A stretch of DNA of 64,000 bases from Ganoderma boninense (lineage: Eukaryota; Basidiomycota; Agaricomycetes; Polyporales; Polyporaceae): assembly GCA_002900995.3 (NCBI GenBank), contig CM035305.1, forward strand, positions 5,302,908-5,366,907, given 5' to 3'. The first letter of the stretch is position 1; each line of letters starts with the position of its first letter. The position numbers and the translations under genes are program-made. Below, in pieces: positions 31,286 to 41,728 of the stretch. The notes beneath the pieces are model-generated. The model ran no database searches. It had not been told where the DNA came from and saw nothing but the letters and a program-made list of their open reading frames with translations.

Positions 31286-33833
31286 CTACTCGAGCATGGA
31301 AACATTCAATGGCAGCTCCGCCTTGCTTCCGTCAGCCTTGACACTAGGGAATATGACCGGGGCGAGGTTCCAATGGATCGGCTTCTCGGTCAGCTCGAAC
31401 TTGAACTTGCTCAACAGCACAGCCAGCACGACCTCTGTTCAAAATAATTCGGTTCAGTGTCCAGGACAACGCAGGCAAGCACGGGAACGGGCAGGAGAGA
31501 GAGAGAGCACGCACTCATCTCAAGCTGGGAGAACTTGAAGCCGCTGGGAAGAGTGTACGTTCGTCAGCCCCGCCATCACACTAGCACATACTCTGTGATA
31601 AAGAAAATACTGACACGCAAGCACGGCCCCCTGCCCAGAACGTCATCCTGAGATGCAGACGGGTCAGCCACAGCCGCAGATGTCGTGCACGAGAAGTCAC
31701 ATAAGGGAACGCACAAGTTCGAGTACACGCCCGGCATCTTCGCGTCCGTCACGGTATCCGGGAGCGCGTCCATCCAACGTTCCGGCTTCCACTCCGCCGC
31801 GTCTGAACCCCAGATGTGCGGGTTCGTGTTGGACGAGCTGATGCTGACGAAGACCTGCGTGTCCTTGGGCACGAAGATCTCGTGCATGAGGGTGCCGTCG
31901 AGGCCGCGGATGTGCTCGGAGAGCGGGAGGACGACGTCCTTGCGCGCCCTGCAGTGCAGAGTGTGTCAGCGGGACAGCGAAGGCGCCACGGAGAGAGATG
32001 GAAACGCACTCGCGGAACCGCATCGGGGCGGGGACGTGCCTGCACGTTTTCCCGGTGTCAACGTCGTGAATAAGAGGAATAACAGAGGCCGAGACGTACA
32101 CGCGGAGTGTCTCGCGGCAGATCGCGTCCAAGTACGGGAGCGCGACGAGGTCGTCGTATGCGATATCCGAGTCGCCAGCAGCCTCTCGCGCCTCGCGCAC
32201 CTCTTGCCTGACCCGATCCTGGACGTCCTGGTGCATCGCGAGACGCCACATTGCGAGCGAGAGCGCGTTCGACGTCGTGTCCATCGCCGCGGACATGATT
32301 ATCCTGTAACACTACCCGCAATGGAGTTTGCTGCTGAGAGCGGAGAGAGAGGGACCACGCACGACATCTGGCCCAGAAGCTCCTTTGCCTCCAGCCTATC
32401 TCCCTCCGTCGCAGCCATGTTCGCCCTAACTTCAAGTCCGCGCCTCCATCAGCCTCCACGATCCGGAAACTGAGAGCGCATATAGCAGCAGACTCACGTA
32501 GGACGCTCATGATGTCCCTGCCCTCGCCGACCTGCATCGCGAGCACCTCGTCGCCCGTGAGGAGCGCGGCCTTCTTCTTCGCGAAGATCTCGCGCGACTT
32601 CCCGTCGAGCGTCTGCGTGATGCGCATCAGGTCTCGCAGCCCCGGGATTGGCACCGCGCGCCCGAGCGGCGCGAGCCACCGGTCGGGGATGACGGCCTCG
32701 GCGAGCGGGAGGAATTGGAGGAACACCCCGAGCGTCGCTAGCGCTGGCCTTCGTCGCATCAGTTTACTGTAGAAGGCAGACAGGGGGGACTGACATGATA
32801 GACTTGAGGGCGTCGCCGAGCTCGTTGGGGGGTCTCCTCGGTGAGCTTGTCGAACGAATACCCGAGCCCGGCTTGTCCGATGAGCTCGAGCGCGGTGCGG
32901 CCCACCCACATCACCATGTTCACCTCCGTCGGCCCGTCGCGCACGCGTTGTTCGATCGCTTCCTGGAGCTGCATCACGAAGCAAAGCATCAGTATGAGAG
33001 TCGCAAGGATCGGGCCGACCGCGTCCGTGCCGCGAAAGGGAGAGAGCGTCTGACCTTGTAAGTGACCTTGTAGAAGGTAGGCATCATATGTCGCATATGG
33101 TTGATCGAGAAGACCGGATTGAGGAGCTTGCGCTGCTTGCGGTGGTGCTCGCCTGCACAACCCATACATACCCCCGGGTCAATCTGCTGAACAGAGATGA
33201 TAACAGAGGAGGGCGGCGCACCATGTGTGGCAGTGAGCCCTGGGCCGAACGCACGCATCGTGAAGCTGCAGACGGTACATACATATGAGATGGAATACGC
33301 TACCAGTGGGCGAGCGGGGCCGGAGCCCGGGGTACCGCGACGCACCTGGTGAACCACTTCGCCTCCTCAAAGATATCCTGCTCCTTCACCGCGATGTGGT
33401 GCATCGCCCTCGGGTCGTGCAGGAACAGCAGTTTGCCCTACGCCGTCGGGACGACGACGACGACAATGTCAGCGGAAACGCATGCGCAGCCTGCGGTTAG
33501 GGTGGTACTCACGCCCATGGGGCCCGCCAGGCGGACGACGGCGGGGTAATTGTCCGCGAGCTCCTGGTGGAAGGCCCATCCTTGCCTGTCGCGAAGCTGC
33601 TGGACATGGCCTGCGTTGGACACAGCGTGAGCAATGAGCATCCCGCTGACGAGACTCGGAGACTGAATCACGGCCCATGGCAGCAACTACTACTACTCAC
33701 CGTACCAGAAGGAGGGGGAAGGAGGACCAGGGAGGTTGTCAAGGCTGCTCTTCACGTCTGCGTGCCGGAAGAACCTCCAGAGGAACCAGGTGGAGGTGCA
33801 GATCAATACGGCCTGAAGAAGGATGGAAAACAT
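31286..33833 (-). CDS. Cytochrome P450, paralogue 3, with a +1 frameshift
   Basis: It starts at the ATG 33833 with the anchor LLQAVLICTSTWFLWRFF and hinge LPGPPSPSFWYG. Later exons give GWAFHQELADNY, HRKQRKLLNPVFSINHMRHM, GPTEVNMVMWVGRTALELIG, AAMDTTSNALS (I-helix, near 32290), ETLR, HEIFVPKDTQVFVS, WKPERW and FWAGGRACVG (heme loop split by an intron). It ends TMLE at 31288-31286. At 32827-32832 a run of six G (plus strand) replaces the region that in both paralogues is one base shorter, so the frame after LTEET shifts by +1. It is therefore a young pseudogene or carries a sequencing or assembly error in a homopolymer; the rest looks intact. The substrate is unknown. Confidence 0.65.
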
Positions 33834-33890
33834 AACGTGGAGGCGGTGAACGAACAAGGATCTATGGGGCCTCAGTGATTCAGCGACGAG

Positions 33891-33901
33891 GATCATAAAT
33901 A
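33891..33901 (-). promoter_or_regulatory. TATA-like box of P450-3
   Basis: TATTTATGATC on the minus strand, 60 bp before the ATG at 33833. Confidence 0.55.
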
Positions 33902-34125
33902 CCATCATGGAGTAAATACACATACTCTCAGGGCTCGTTAAGACCACGAAATCCGTCTTGACAATGGGCCATTCGAGTCGGACTCGGACCTGGATCCGCT
34001 CGCTATGAGTGGTACGTGCATTCACATGGGGACTTCTGAACGCGCGGGCCGACGCACCTTCTATACATGCTGGGAGTTCTTGTGGGAGCCGCGGAGGTGG
34101 TTTCCGTGCATGCGGCGGGTTCGGT

Positions 34126-34142
34126 GCGATCAAAACGGGTCG
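34126..34142 (-). promoter_or_regulatory. Conserved upstream box of P450-3
   Basis: Plus-strand GCGATCAAAACGGGTCG, identical to the box of P450-2. Confidence 0.45.
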
Positions 34143-34199
34143 CGAAAAGTTACCACGCACCATCGGGATTTGACGCTAATATATCGAGGGGTGTGTGCA

Positions 34200-34395
34200 C
34201 TTCAAACGGCTTCAAACGGCCGCGGCCCGTATCGAGTGTGTTTATATTCCATTCCGAGGGGGGCGGGCCCGAACGACCCGGGGTGCTCGAGGACGCCTTG
34301 CTGCTCCCGGGCGGACCCAAATTGAAATCCGACATCGAGTGAAATGGGATCGGCGTCCGAGTGCAGACGACTCGCGAGATATGTGGCTTGTTCCT
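34200..34395. repeat. Duplicated far-upstream segment of P450-3, with decamer tandem
   Basis: Homologous to 29745-29920. It opens with two perfect tandem copies of the decamer TTCAAACGGC (34201-34220). In the other copy the second unit has one change (CAGC for CGGC). Confidence 0.6.
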
Positions 34396-35299
34396 TCAGC
34401 GATATAAGTTATACGAGGTGCGGCATATATAACCTGTGTCGTACCTTCGCAGGCCGTATCCCGAGAAGACAGCATGTATGTAGTCGAAGTTTCGCTGCAA
34501 GAAAGGCCGATCGAATAAGGTGAGTAAGCATTACCGTCCATATCAATTGGCTCAATTTTTTCTCTGAGAGCGAGGAAGTTTATCAGTCCTACTAGGATGG
34601 TGTTGCAGTGCATGAACATACTGGACTAGTTGAAACGAGACCTCACTTCCCTCAGCCTGGACTCGCCACTGCCCGGTATGTAGTGATCGTCTATGGTCCT
34701 TATATGATCAGCAACGAAGACTGCGTGGTACTATCTACCCACGTTATGGAAGGCCACCCCCGGTAGAAGCGAATTTCAGCTCTCACGCTGTTTTCAGTTG
34801 AAGTTCGGTTTAGAACGACCCCGCGGCCGTCTCGATAATTCCAGAAATGAGTGCACTACATAATTTCTGAAGAGGAGAGCAATGCGTACCCTTTGACACC
34901 ACCTCCACGCCATACTGGACTGGATAAGAGAAGTAACCCCACGGTTGTGCATCGACGGTGAGTTGCTTCTCAAGTCGGTACAGTGAAAAACAGAGAAGTC
35001 GCATATGTTACAGTGTATATAAGATCAATAAATCAGACCAAAAAAAGACTAGCGGAAGGCCGCAAGTGGCAAATTATAATGAGCTGTATGCTTCACATAT
35101 GTCGAAGTCATGGTCGGAAGAAACCTTCGGGCGCTTAACATACCTCCCAGCGACTGCCCAATCGGGAACGACTGACGCGTCCCGCAAACGCGTCCTCTTG
35201 TCGGGCGCCTGCGCACCAGCACACTCTTTCATCTCTCGCCGCATCCCAGCCTCTCGTCCTCGTACTTCCCCTTCAGTCTTCTCGTTTCCATTAGCCATC
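34396..35299. other. Spacer upstream of UMP1
   Basis: No gene recognised. A TATATAAG at 35016-35023 lies about 280 bp before the UMP1 start, farther than usual for a core promoter. Confidence 0.45.
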
Positions 35300-36015
35300 A
35301 TGGTATGTCGTCACTATGGTCTTACAAGAAGCTATTTACTCACTCGTCCTTCAGGAATCCCTCCGCATCGTCCCCACTCGCGAAGCTAAGCCCGCCTCCG
35401 TCCAGGAGACCAGCAACAGCTTCGGTCTCCACGATTCCCTCAAGCATGGTCCCCGGAGTCTCGCGGCAGAGGTCTCACACACGAGCACCGTCCGCAACCG
35501 TCTAGAGAACGTGCGCATACCCAATTATCCTACGCTGAACCCCCATTGACTTGCATTGCCGCCGAACTGGTAGTGGGAAGCCACACAAGACAACATGAAG
35601 CTCCAGATGCAGAGGCAACTCTTCGGCCTGCACATGCCCATGCGCATCCTCATGGAGCGCAAGATCGTCAGTCAGGTTCGTGTCCTCCTCAGTCCCTCCT
35701 CCTACCCTTGTCGATTCCCCCCCGTTGTGCCCACTTGCCGCTCCTCATGCTGAGCGTTCATCTACACGTGCGCGCCACTGTACTTCCAGAACCCACATAT
35801 GCCTATTCTCCCCCAATCCAACCTCCATCTCGACATCCTCATGGGCCGCGACGAGACCCTCGAGTGCGCAGACTTCATGGGCTCAGGTGCGTCCCTCCCC
35901 TCTCCGTTCCCGTTTGCGCTGTTCACGCACCGGGCACTGACCTCCTCACGCAGCGGCGGAGATGACGCAACCGATGGACATCCACGCCGACATGGAGAAG
36001 AAGCTCCGCATGTGA
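35300..36015 (+). CDS. UMP1: Proteasome maturation factor UMP1/POMP
   Basis: Five exons: 35300-35302, 35355-35510, 35574-35675, 35790-35886 and 35954-36015, giving 139 aa, the usual length for the family. The first exon is the bare ATG, followed directly by GTATGT. Recognition rests on the second half: LFGLHMPMRILMERKIVSQ, then LPQSNLHLDILMGRDETLE and DFM, which parallel the human POMP pattern (LPFLSSSNLSLDVLRGNDETI). The N-terminal half has GLHDSLKHGPRSL and a helical segment. UMP1 is a short-lived chaperone that binds half-proteasomes, helps beta-subunit maturation and is then degraded as the first substrate. All five exons join in phase and end RM-stop. It is a single-copy housekeeping gene. 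Confidence 0.9.
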
Positions 36016-37655
36016 GCCCGATGCAGAACGAGAACCGTGTAACGACTAGTCTCGGAATCGTATCCCCCGGCGTCCCCATGCAATGCACGCACAGTCAAAG
36101 TCACGATGTACAGTAGATTCCAGACATATCCCTCGCGCATGTGTCTTATCCGTACGTAGCTCTCACGCGAGCCAGGGCAGGGCGGGGACCGAGAGTGCGT
36201 GTATTCGACCGGCCGCAGGCGCCAGTCAGGGACCACTTACAACACCAGCCCACTGGCCGAGCCACGTACACAATTTCCAGAAATACTGCAGCTTCCCGGG
36301 CCGAAACCAATAACTAAGACGACACAGCAAAGGAGAACATTCAGGTACGGGAAACAGTGTTCATGAGTATCATAGAAGCTCGCATGTTTGGCAAAAGACA
36401 TGAGCCTCGTCTTCCAGCCAAGTTCAGCGGCCGCAAGGACAGTATATCCTTAAGTTGTTTCGGGCAGTGTTCTTGCAGGAGTGCAGCGGTATGTCAACAG
36501 CCAACGAGGTGTTCAGACAGTGACTCCACGGGACATGAGCAGCGCGAACATGGTCAGGTGCGAGCCCCGCCCAGGCAGCCTCAGGCTGATGTAAGTAGGG
36601 GCGCCAGGCTGCGATGAGGTGGTCCGTGGAGGGCCGAGGTAGGACGGAAACGGGAAAGGGAGTGAGCGTGAATGCTTGTTAGACGAGTTTCGTATAAGTA
36701 CCAAAGTCCGGGTTGTTGAACCATGGAGGTGCCATCACTATACCTGATTGTAGTCCGATAAGAAATCAATATCGATCGTCAAATAAGGCGCCATTAAGAA
36801 CAATGTTATTCCAGCGCTCCCATCGCCCCGCTACCATTCTCTGGTTCGCCTCCCCAGCTCTGTCATCGGACTAGGATGGCAAGGCGGCCACATCCGCGCA
36901 GCGAGGAATGACAGTGTGAGGAGGGCTTGGTGAAAGTGCTCCTTAATACGAGCAAGAACTTCCTGGAGGGACAAAGACAAAGCTGTGCACTGGCATAACT
37001 GGCATTCTCAAATAAGTAGAAAACTTGCACTAATGGATTACAATTGTTGATCTAATGGAGGATAAGAAAATTGTATTGGACCGGCCACTCCTCATCGACA
37101 TCGTTCAATACAGTGGGTACATTCGGACAAGACCAAATACGCGACACGCAGACGGTCTTGGTATGGCCAGATCTAGATGAGCGCACCTCGCCTATGATTG
37201 TATTCTAGGCGAGCCGCATTACGCCATTTCGAGCAATTCCCGCCCCTCGTGCCCGCCCTTATCGCGCGTCGGGCGTCGGGAGTCAGAATCCCCTGGCGGG
37301 CGGTGCCCTTGATCTCCGCCATGACTCGACGTACGCCCCCCTGACCGTGCGCCCTGCGCCCTTGTTCCCAAATAAGGAAACTCCCGACGCGACGGCCTCA
37401 GGCGGGTGGCGCAGGGGCGGTGACGCGTGGGGAGACAGCGCGCCGCGCCCACGGAAGCCGCAGAAGGCCGCGCGGGCGTCTAGCGCGCCCTCATTTATAG
37501 CGCGTGGGTGGCTCATCTGGGCTCAAACCGACAGCGTTCGACAGGACTCGCCCCCAACGGTTCTTCCCCAACCACCACCACCTCTCCTGCTTTTGCTTCC
37601 TCTTCCTGTCCCCGTAGTTCACAGAAACACGACCGCGGCACGCTGAACGTTGAAG
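36016..37655. other. Spacer between UMP1 and PARP
   Basis: No gene recognised. The last 450 bp are GC-rich and include ATTTATAGCG near 37494-37503, a weak TATA candidate about 155 bp before the PARP start. Confidence 0.45.
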
Positions 37656-40600
37656 ATGCCACCTCGGAAGAAAGCTGCAGCCCCCGCCACCGACGCGGAC
37701 GGCGCGGACGCGGCGCCCGCACCGACGCGTTCCTCGGGCCGCTCACGCGCGCCATCCGCCAAGGCCGTCGCGGTCGCGGCGTCCCAGGCTGCCATCGCGA
37801 ACGGCACGACGGGGGTGACCAAGAAGACGCGAGGCAAACGCGCGCGAGAGGAGAGCGACGTCGAGGCAGAGGGCGATGACAAGGACGAGAGCGATGCGAA
37901 GCCGGCGGCCAAGAAGGCGAGGGGGAGGGCGAAGAAGGGCAAGAAGGAGGAGGAGGAGAAGGAGGAGTTCGAGGCTATCGACGAGGAGGAAGGTGAGCAA
38001 GAGGATGAGGATGAGGAGGCAGAGGAGGAGGAGGAGAAGCCCGCGGCAAAGAAGGGGCGGGGTGCGAAGGCTAAGGCTGCGCCCAAGACGAAGGCTGCGC
38101 CCAAGGCCAAGGCTGCCCCGAAGGCCAAGGCCGCTGCGAAGGGCAAGGGCAAGGCGAAGAAGGGCAAGGACGTGGACGGCGACGTCGACATGGACGACGC
38201 GGAGGACGAGGACGAGGAGGACGCCGGTGCCGCCGCCCCTACGAACAAACCCGCATCGAAAAAGCCAGCGAGCAAGAAGCCGGCGAGCAAGGCGGCGGAC
38301 ACGGCCAAGGACTTGCCCCAGAAGATGGTGCGTTGTCTGCATCATCGTACTGACTGTGGCGATATTCAGTCATATCCATGCACAACTACAGGTGACCGTC
38401 GTGAAGCGCGGCAAGGCCCCGCCCGTCGACGAACGCTCCGGGTGGGCCCTCTCGCACGAGGTGCTCGTCACCGAGGAGGTCTGGGACGCGACGCTCAACC
38501 AGACCGACGTCGGCAACAACGCGAACAAGTATGTGTATCCCCCCGTTCCTAGTTCTCTGCGGAGCGCATACATCTAACGAACGCGTCTCTCCGCAGATTC
38601 TACGTCCTGCAGCTCCTCCACCCCGTGGGCAACAACTCCCAGGTGACGCTCTTTACGTGCTGGGGCCGTGTCGGCGAGAACGGCCAGAACCAGAAGAAGG
38701 TGGGTCCCCCCGCGCCGCGATGATGAAGAGTGGCGGCTCATGTTGTTGATTGTTCACTTTGGTCGTTTCAGGGCCCGTGGCCGCCTTCGATCGCCGTCTC
38801 CGAGTTCAAGAAGCAGTTCAAGGCCAAGGCTGCTGTGGACTGGGAGAAGCGCGTTGGGATGGTCCAGAAGAAGGGTGCGTCCGCGATTCATATTGTTTCT
38901 GATAATCAGTGAGAGTCATCCGTGCGGAGGAGTGATGCGTGGGGAGATTCCATGGGGGATTCGTCGTTGGCGAATCTGCATGGAATCTCGTCGTGTATGC
39001 TCTGACTATCCCCCCTCCGTCTCTGCTGCGGAAGGTGGATTGTTGGTGGATTCTGGTATCAATTCGTTCAGAATCGCGATTCCGTCCTGGGATCCCTTTG
39101 GCGTCGGTCGCGGTGCCATGATGCAGGGGAGTCTAGTTGAGGGAGTCACGATTCGAACGGGGAATGCGAAGCTTTGACAGAGGCAGTATCACAGCTGAAA
39201 GCTTCGTCGGTATCTCCACCGCCATCGGCCTTCAGCTCAGAGTTGCCTTCGTCGCCCCCCCGCCGAGTTGATTTCTCGAACCTCTTCTGAATCGCCGTAA
39301 CTGACTATCCCTACAAATTTTACACTTTTGTGCGGGTCGATATGGACTCGGAGCTTTCGTGCTGACGACTGGTGTGCAGGGAAGTACCAGTGGATCGAGA
39401 AGTCATACGGAGATGATGACGAGGAAGAAGAGGCGAACGCCGCGGGGTCGTCGTCGAAGAAGCAGGAGGAGGAGAAGATCCCCGACTCGACCTTGGGCCC
39501 TGAACTCCAGCAACTCGTCAAACTCATCTTCAACCAATCGTGCGTATCATGTATCGGCTCCGACTGAGTGCAATCAAGCTCACCTGTGACGCAGGCTCTT
39601 CGCCGCAACTCTGTCATCCCTGAATTACGACGCAAACAAGCTTCCTTTGGGTGAGTTGCCAAATTGCATGGCGCGTAGGCGAATATACCGAATGTATGCA
39701 CAGGCAAGCTCGCCAAGTCGACCATCCTCAACGGCTTCTCCGCGCTCAAAGCGCTCTCCGAGGTCATCAGCCAGCCCGACGGCGACGTGTCCAAGGAGAA
39801 CGGCGGCTTCCGCCAGGCAGTCGAGCACCTCACCAACCGCTACTACTCGTACGCCTCGCCTCGCCCGTCCCTCCTCCCCTGAGCCCACTCACTGACACGC
39901 GCGCAGCATCATCCCGCACGTCTTCGGACGCGACCGCCCGATCGTGATCGACACTCTCGAGCGCCTGAAGCGCGAGCTCGAGCTCGTCGATGCGCTGGGC
40001 GACATGGAGGTTGCGACGCAGCTGCTGTCGTCCTCCGTGCCCAAGGATGCAGCGGGCAACCCGGTGAACCCGCTCGACGCGAACTTCCGCTCGCTCGGCC
40101 TGAGCAGCATGGTGCCCGTCGCGCGCGCGAGCAGCGAGTTTGGGGCGCTCGAGACGTACACGCGCGACACGCACGGGGCGACGCACCGCCACTACGGCGT
40201 GGAGGTCCTGAATGCGTTCCGTGTGGAGCGCGAGGGCGAGACACGGGCGTGGGAGGACGCGGGGCATGGGGGACTCGAGGTGGGGGAGAGGTTGTTGTTG
40301 TGGCATGGGTCGCGGACGACGAACTTTGCGGGGATCTTGAAGCAGGGGCTGAGGATCGCCCCGCCGGAAGGTGCGCGATGTGTTGCGTTGCAGTTTGTTT
40401 TGGGCGGGGCTGATGCGGATGCTCGCAGCTCCGGTTACTGGGTACATGTTCGGGAAGGGCGTGTACTTTGCGGATGTGAGTGCTTGCGTTTGGAAAGGCT
40501 CTTGTCGAGGGATGGTACTGACTGTCGGTCACGCAGATGATGTCGAAGGTACATTCGTTATCCCTCTTTCCCTTGCTCCAGTGCTAACAAGGCCTACGAA

Positions 40601-41189
40601 TGTCAGTCAGCAAACTACTGCCATGCATAGTGAGTCTCGCCGCCTCCGGGTGATACAGACGATTCAGGCTGATTCATTTGGCGCAGCTTGAGCGACAACA
40701 TAGGTATTCTCCTCCTCTGCGAGGTCGCAGCGAAGCCGTTCCTCGAGCTGCACGACGCCAACTACAATGCCGATCAGGACTGCAAGAAGGCCGGTGCCAA
40801 GTAAGCGTCTTGCAGCCCGCTTCCCCCCCCCCCCCACGCGTCTCTCTGACCAATGGTTTCTCCTCCTCCCTCGCTCGCCCATTCTCGCATTCACCTCGAA
40901 CCTGGACCTGTAGAGCGACGAAGGGCTTGGGGCGGACCCAGCCCGCGGAATGGCAAGACGCGGGCGACACGCTCGACCATCCCGAGCTCAAGGGGTGCCA
41001 CATGCCCAAGGGCCCCGGGAAGGACATATCGGACCCGAAGGGCTACCTGCAGTACAACGAGGTGCGCCGCATCGTCATCGTTTCGTTTCTTGTGTGGTGA
41101 CGTGCGTGGGATTCGTGTGCTGGCAGTACATCGTGTACGATGCATCACAGATCCGACTCCGGTATCTGTTGATGGTGAAGATGCAGTGA
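37656..41189 (+). CDS. Poly(ADP-ribose) polymerase (WGR, regulatory and catalytic domains)
   Basis: Fourteen exons join in phase to 748 aa: 37656-38327, 38392-38528, 38597-38699, 38772-38874, 39380-39539, 39595-39650, 39704-39848, 39907-40370, 40429-40475, 40537-40548, 40607-40629, 40687-40800, 40914-41061, 41127-41189. Residues 1-224 are a charged tail with acidic runs and Lys/Ala/Pro repeats (KAAPK, PASKK) suited to DNA binding. The WGR domain has CWGRVG at about 291-296, then the helical regulatory domain (LNYDANKLPLGKLAKSTI) and the ADP-ribosyltransferase domain with the H-Y-E triad: His592 in LLWHGSR, Tyr626 in GVYFAD and Glu728 in YNEYIVYD. It transfers ADP-ribose from NAD+ to proteins at DNA breaks in the nucleus. 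No zinc fingers or BRCT domain are seen, as in PARP2/3-type and many fungal PARPs. Exon 10 is only 12 nt, and intron 4 is 505 bp. Confidence 0.9.
40823..40835. repeat. Homopolymer C(13)
   Basis: Thirteen C in intron 12 of the PARP gene. Confidence 0.9.
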
Positions 41190-41655
41190 TTGAAATTAGG
41201 CGGCCCGAGGAGGGGAGAAGTGGGAGAGGGTCCTGGATGGGATGGTCAGTAAAAGTGGGCCGACCAGGCCATGTCACTGTATGTATGTTCGTCTCCGCTT
41301 CATTTTTTTCTATCGCTCTGTGAAACTAGATGGAAGCCACGTAAATGTTGTCTTGCTGGACGAATACTGGTGATTGCTGGATCTGCATGTGGATTGGACG
41401 CAGGCGAAAGTGTGGGGTTTGGCCACCGACATTGTGAGCGTCATCCTGCTACCGTCGGTTAGGGCTATGATGCTGCCAGAGCTTCCCGTGGCGTTGGTGA
41501 TCGCAGTGCACCGGTCGCTGGGGCTTCTCCGTCACTGACCGTGCCACGACGAGCTTGCATCAATGCATCATGGCCTGCCATGCTTCCCCGGCCCTCGGAG
41601 GTTATATCAGTGACCGGACGCCCTGGCGCTCGGGCTCAATGACCGCCTGACTGCC

Positions 41656-41662
41656 TATATAG
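41656..41662 (+). promoter_or_regulatory. TATA box of the acyl-CoA ligase gene
   Basis: TATATAG, 73 bp before the ATG at 41729, at a typical core-promoter distance. Confidence 0.55.
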
Positions 41663-41728
41663 GGCCTTTCCATGTAGGCGGGCGTCGCGCGGCGGTGCTT
41701 TGCTCTCTCCCTCTCCCCTGGACCAGCC

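Noticed and set aside
37619..38308. 229-codon minus-strand Ser/Ala-rich frame
   Set aside because: Antisense of the Lys/Glu-rich PARP N-terminus.
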